Source of the DNA: Pelagophyceae sp. CCMP2097
Taxonomy: Eukaryota > Sar > Pelagophyceae
Length of the DNA: 64,000 bases
Assembly (NCBI GenBank): GCA_026770575.1
Contig: MU657173.1
Location: 311,783 to 375,782, forward strand
Direction of reading: 5' to 3'
In this document: positions 60,739-64,000 of the stretch, in pieces
Numbering within the stretch: the stretch's first letter is position 1
How the letters are laid out: each line of letters begins with the position of its first letter
Made by a program: the position numbers and the translations under genes
The notes under the pieces: generated by a model
The model's database searches: none
What the model saw: the letters and a program-made list of their open reading frames with translations, nothing else
What the model was told of the DNA's origin: nothing

Positions 60739-63700
60739 TCAACGCGGCGGCGGCGCCTTGATGATGTCGTCGAGCTGGTAGCGCGGCGAGACAGGCGTGC
60801 CGAAGATGCTCGCGGCGACTCTCGGGACGTCGTCGGGCCCGAGCGGCGTCTTGCGGCCGCCGCCGTAGATGGCCGCGTACATGGCCGCCGTGAGCTGCGC
60901 CTTTTTGTCCTCGGGCGCCTTGGTCTTGATGAAGAGGGCGACGTGGTTCTCCACCAGAGCTGGGGGAGGAAAGGACGCGAACGCGGCGGCCAGGAGCTCC
61001 CAGGCCCGCGCCGCGGAAGTGGCGTTCTTGTTGCGAGTGAGCTGCTTCATCAGCTGGCAGTAGATCTCTACGCGCAACGAGTCGTGCGGCGACCGCAAAG
61101 CGTCGTTGAGAGCTTCGGCGGCGGCGGCTTCGGGCGTAGGCAGCTTGCGGTCGCCGCTACGCAGTTTGTCGTCGGGAAAGCGCATTCAACAAGGCACGCA
61201 CCAGTATCCGAGAATGTTCTTGAAGACCATCGTCGCTTGCTTGTCCAGCCCCTTGACCGCGGAGAGGTCCGTCAACCCGAGGTGGATGGGTGTTTGGACG
61301 TGCGAGAGCATGCCCGCGGCGAGGCGGCCGCGCGCGGAAGCCGACTGGAAGAACGCCTTTGAAGACGCCCACTGCTGCGCGTCTCGCAGCGAGGCGAGAG
61401 CTTGGAATTGAAATAGAGCGGCAAACGTTTCCAGCACCAGTTGTTTCACTCGCACTTCGCGGTTCACGACGCGCTCGTCGTCGCCCTGCTCGTTGGCCAG
61501 CCGAAGTTGGCGCACGGCCAGGTCCGTCTCGGAGAGGGACAAGAGGTCGGAGATTTGCGAAATGGCCCCGGATTCGTAATTTGCCGTACCAGCCTCGCGC
61601 AGCACAAGTTCCATGGCCGCGCGGTCCAGGACGGCTAAAGCTGCGGCGGCGAGCGGCTCGAGGCGCGCCGCCGCCGCCGCCGCGAGGCGGACTCGCACTC
61701 TAGATTCGAGGTCCGCTTGGGCGGCCGTGCCCTCCTCGACGCGGTCCGCGCGGCGAACGGCGTCAGCCAGAGCGTCGTACGACGGTCCATCGTCGGCTAA
61801 CAACGCCTCGAAGATGACGTCCAAGTCCAAGCGCTCCTGCAGCGCCGCGCGCCTCGCCGCGCACCGGGCAAACTCGGGCGGCCAAAACGCGTACACCGCC
61901 TGCCTCGGCCCGAGCGCCTCCAACGCGTCCGACACGGCCGCGTCCAAGACGGCCGCGTCGTTGGACCTTTCGACTTGGGCCAGAGCGGCGCGCGTCGCCG
62001 CGAGCACGCGGCGGTAGCCGCGGCCCATGCCCCGCCGCGCGCCGCGCTGCGCCACCGGCACTATGTCCTCGAGGGCCAGGTTGCGCCGCAGCTCCAAGAC
62101 GCGGTGCTCGGCGGCTCTGTAGAGGACCATGCTAGCGCCGACCTTGACACCCGTAAAATTTTGCTGTGTCAAAGCCTTGAGGATTGCGGCGGCGCGCGCC
62201 TTTGGCGGTCCGTTGCCAACTGCAGATGCGGCGACGAGGGGCCGGTAGCGCGCGGCGAAGCGGGCGTGCGTGAGGCGGAACGGGTAGCCGGCCTTTCGGA
62301 TCTCCACGGCTTCGAAGACCCCCGCATACGTGAGCTGTTCCACGCACGGCAAGGCAGCGAATTTCCGCGGCTTCTTCGCAGCGTTGGGCTTGACGCACCG
62401 GACATACAAAGGCCGAGTCGCGTTGACGACGACCATCAAGGCCGCCAGCTGCCTGCGGAACTGGCCCGCGATGGTCGGCGTCCGCCGCGGGTTTTCTCCC
62501 AGAGGCGGGAAAAGCGCCTTTGTCAGCGGCAAAACCGGCGCCTGCAGCGCCATGACGTCATAGAGCGCGCGGCCGAGCGGGTCCGAGTTCTTGTCGCAGA
62601 AGCCGGCGGCCGAGTATTCGACGTCGCCCGCGTAGTGCGACACTGTAAAAGTGCCCTCGCCATCCTTGCCTCCTCGAGCGTCGCACTTCCAAAGTGTCTT
62701 CTTCGCGGCGTGGACGCGGTCGCACCGGGCGAGCCACTTTGCGTTGGATCCCTGCGGGGCCACGACCTCGTCGTCTAGAGCGAGGAGCAACCCGTCTGGC
62801 TTCTTTTCGAGGAGGTCTAGAACGGGGCCGTTGTCGATAAAAGGCACCGACTGGAAGGCAATGCCCTCGTGCCTGTACAGCGCCTCTTCGTCGCGGAAGG
62901 TGTGGGCGTTGAAGTGCTGCTGCAACTTTTCGTTTGCGTAGTTGATGCACGTTTGTTCAAACGAATTCTTTTCAAAGATCTCAAAGCCGAAGATGTCAAG
63001 GATCCCGATGAACCGCTCCTTGGCGCCGTACTCGGCGGCGTTTGCATCGCCGGAAACGGCGGCGTTGATCCGGCGGACGAGCCAGTCGAAGATTTTGCCG
63101 TAGACGCTCTTCGCCAACGCATCGGCGGCCGCCCTCGCTTGTTCAGGCGACTGCGGGGACAGCGTGCGCAACCCGCGCACGTCGATGGCCTTGTTCAACA
63201 AAGCCTCGCCGAGCTTGGACGCGTCGTCGACTCCGAGGAGAGCCGCCGCGTCCGCCAACGGCTCGGTTGCCGCATTGACAGCTTCTCCGTCTGGCCCCGC
63301 CACGAAGGCAACGTCGCCCAAACGCAGCACGCCCGCCGCGAGCGAAAAGGCGCCTTGGGTCTCCGCCTCTGCGTCAAAGCCGAGCTGGTCTAAAGCAAAA
63401 GCGACGGCGGCTGCGTCGCCCGCGTCGTCGACGCCCGTCGCTTTCACACATTTCGACTTTGCGAGATAGGCGTGCTTCGCCGCCTCGGCCACCCCTTGCT
63501 TCTTGAACTGGCCCGAGGCGCAAAGACAGTAAAAGATATGGTACGATCTCTCGGCGTGCGCGACTGCGGTGACGCGATTCTTTTCCAGGAGGTAATTTTC
63601 AATCTTCGCAGAGTGGATGGCGTTGCGAGAGTCGAAGTGCACCTCCATCCATCTCCCGAACCTGGACGAATTGTCATTGCGCACTGTTTTGGCATTCCCA

Positions 63701-64000
63701 AACGCTTCCAGAACGGGATTCGCAGACAGCAACTTGTGCTCCACGTGCGTCGCCGAGCCGGAAACCTCCGCAAGAAAGGCGAGGCACTGCTTCGTCGCTT
63801 CAGTCTTGCCCGCACCGGACTCGCCCGAGATCAAAATGGCCTGGTTGCCATCTCCGGTCGCCAGCGCCCGTAAAGCCGTGTTGGCCACGGCAAAAGGGTG
63901 CGGCGGGAGTACAGCGTTGGGCGCCGGTCGCGCGAATTCGTGCATGCGCGCCACGCCGTACAGAGGCAGCCTCTTAAAAGGGTTGATGGCTACCAGGACG
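60739..64000 (-). CDS. Myosin heavy chain with MyTH4 tail, 5' truncated by window edge
   Basis: The frame is open to base 64000, where it reads VLVAINPFKRLPLYG, so the first ~90 residues of the motor are missing. Motor motifs: P-loop GESGAGKTE, switch I NDNSSRFGR, switch II LDIFGFEIFEKNSFEQTCIN, actin-binding RRTPTIAGQFRRQLAAL and RPLYVRCVKPN. No clear IQ motifs follow; the neck is Ala/Arg-rich helix. The tail has a MyTH4-type domain (LVLETFAALFQFQALASLRD...MVFKNILGYCGDRKLP, LRVEIYCQLMKQLTRNKN), the second half after a 45-nt intron (61157-61201). The C-terminus is SPRYQLDDIIKAPPPR with no FERM domain. MyTH4 myosins move cargo along actin; class cannot be assigned from this. Confidence 0.9.

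Overview
This is nuclear DNA of a photosynthetic eukaryote, most probably a stramenopile (heterokont) alga, and a pelagophyte such as Aureococcus would fit. The reasons are the very GC-rich sequence, short spliceosomal introns (mostly 37-140 nt, GT-AG with some GC-AG), eukaryote-only genes (20S proteasome alpha2 and beta5, dynamin, a MyTH4 myosin, DPH2, a virilizer-like m6A-writer subunit, an RCC1 protein), and several N-termini with a signal peptide followed by an ASAFAP-like plastid motif (ASAFAP, AEAFGP, GSAFGP, TSAFGT). The species call is inference. No prokaryotic operon, CRISPR array, phage or IS element is present.

Layout, left to right: a truncated gene (1-196, minus); an F-box protein (652-1770); an HTKG-type glycosyltransferase-like gene (2168-3444); a WWE-domain protein (3983-5196) convergent with DPH2 (5211-6819); a TAZ-like zinc-finger protein (7308-8369); an acidic-repeat protein (9203-10179); a 1.35-kb repeat island (10180-11529) with nested inverted repeats and a tRNA-derived SINE-like unit; an EF-hand/ankyrin/TRP-like channel (11530-14733); proteasome alpha2 (14886-16034); two WD40 paralogues (16226-17200, 18834-20050) flanking a PITH-domain gene; a family C69 dipeptidase homologue lacking its nucleophile (20145-22494); phytoene synthase (22966-24269); a small secreted coiled-coil protein; an aldo/keto reductase; virilizer (27187-33485); dynamin (33581-36090); a plastid DUF3119 protein (36217-37018); proteasome beta5 (37073-38112); a zinc-finger ORF and an unknown gene; an amino-acid transporter (40123-41744); a mitochondrial S-adenosylmethionine carrier (42018-43049); a plastid-targeted unknown (43302-45072); an RCC1 protein (45361-47196); a type I membrane protein; two weakly supported genes (48771-50899); a fusion of a degenerate MDP-1 phosphatase with an ASCH-like domain (51723-52965); a myristoylated low-complexity coiled-coil protein (53154-55718); a SET protein (55724-56761); a TrmK-type tRNA methyltransferase (56978-57880); a glycosyltransferase-like gene; a METTL21-type methyltransferase (59630-60564); and a class-unassigned MyTH4 myosin running off the right edge.

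Genes are packed tightly and mostly alternate in strand, giving many divergent start pairs 110-290 bp apart and convergent stop pairs 5-180 bp apart. I rebuilt exons by hand, requiring splice dinucleotides, continuous reading frame and conserved protein motifs. For most recognised genes the summed exon length divides by three, which supports the models. Exact splice sites remain predictions.

There is no operon logic. Several neighbours happen to concern methylation: virilizer (mRNA m6A), the SAM carrier, TrmK, a METTL21-like enzyme and a SET protein. Plastid functions are represented by phytoene synthase (carotenoids), DUF3119, a signal-bearing transporter and an unknown plastid protein. The most unusual signals are the nested repeat island, the intron biology (GC-AG introns, tandem duplications confined to introns, duplicated 3' splice sites), and two enzyme homologues whose catalytic nucleophile has been lost.
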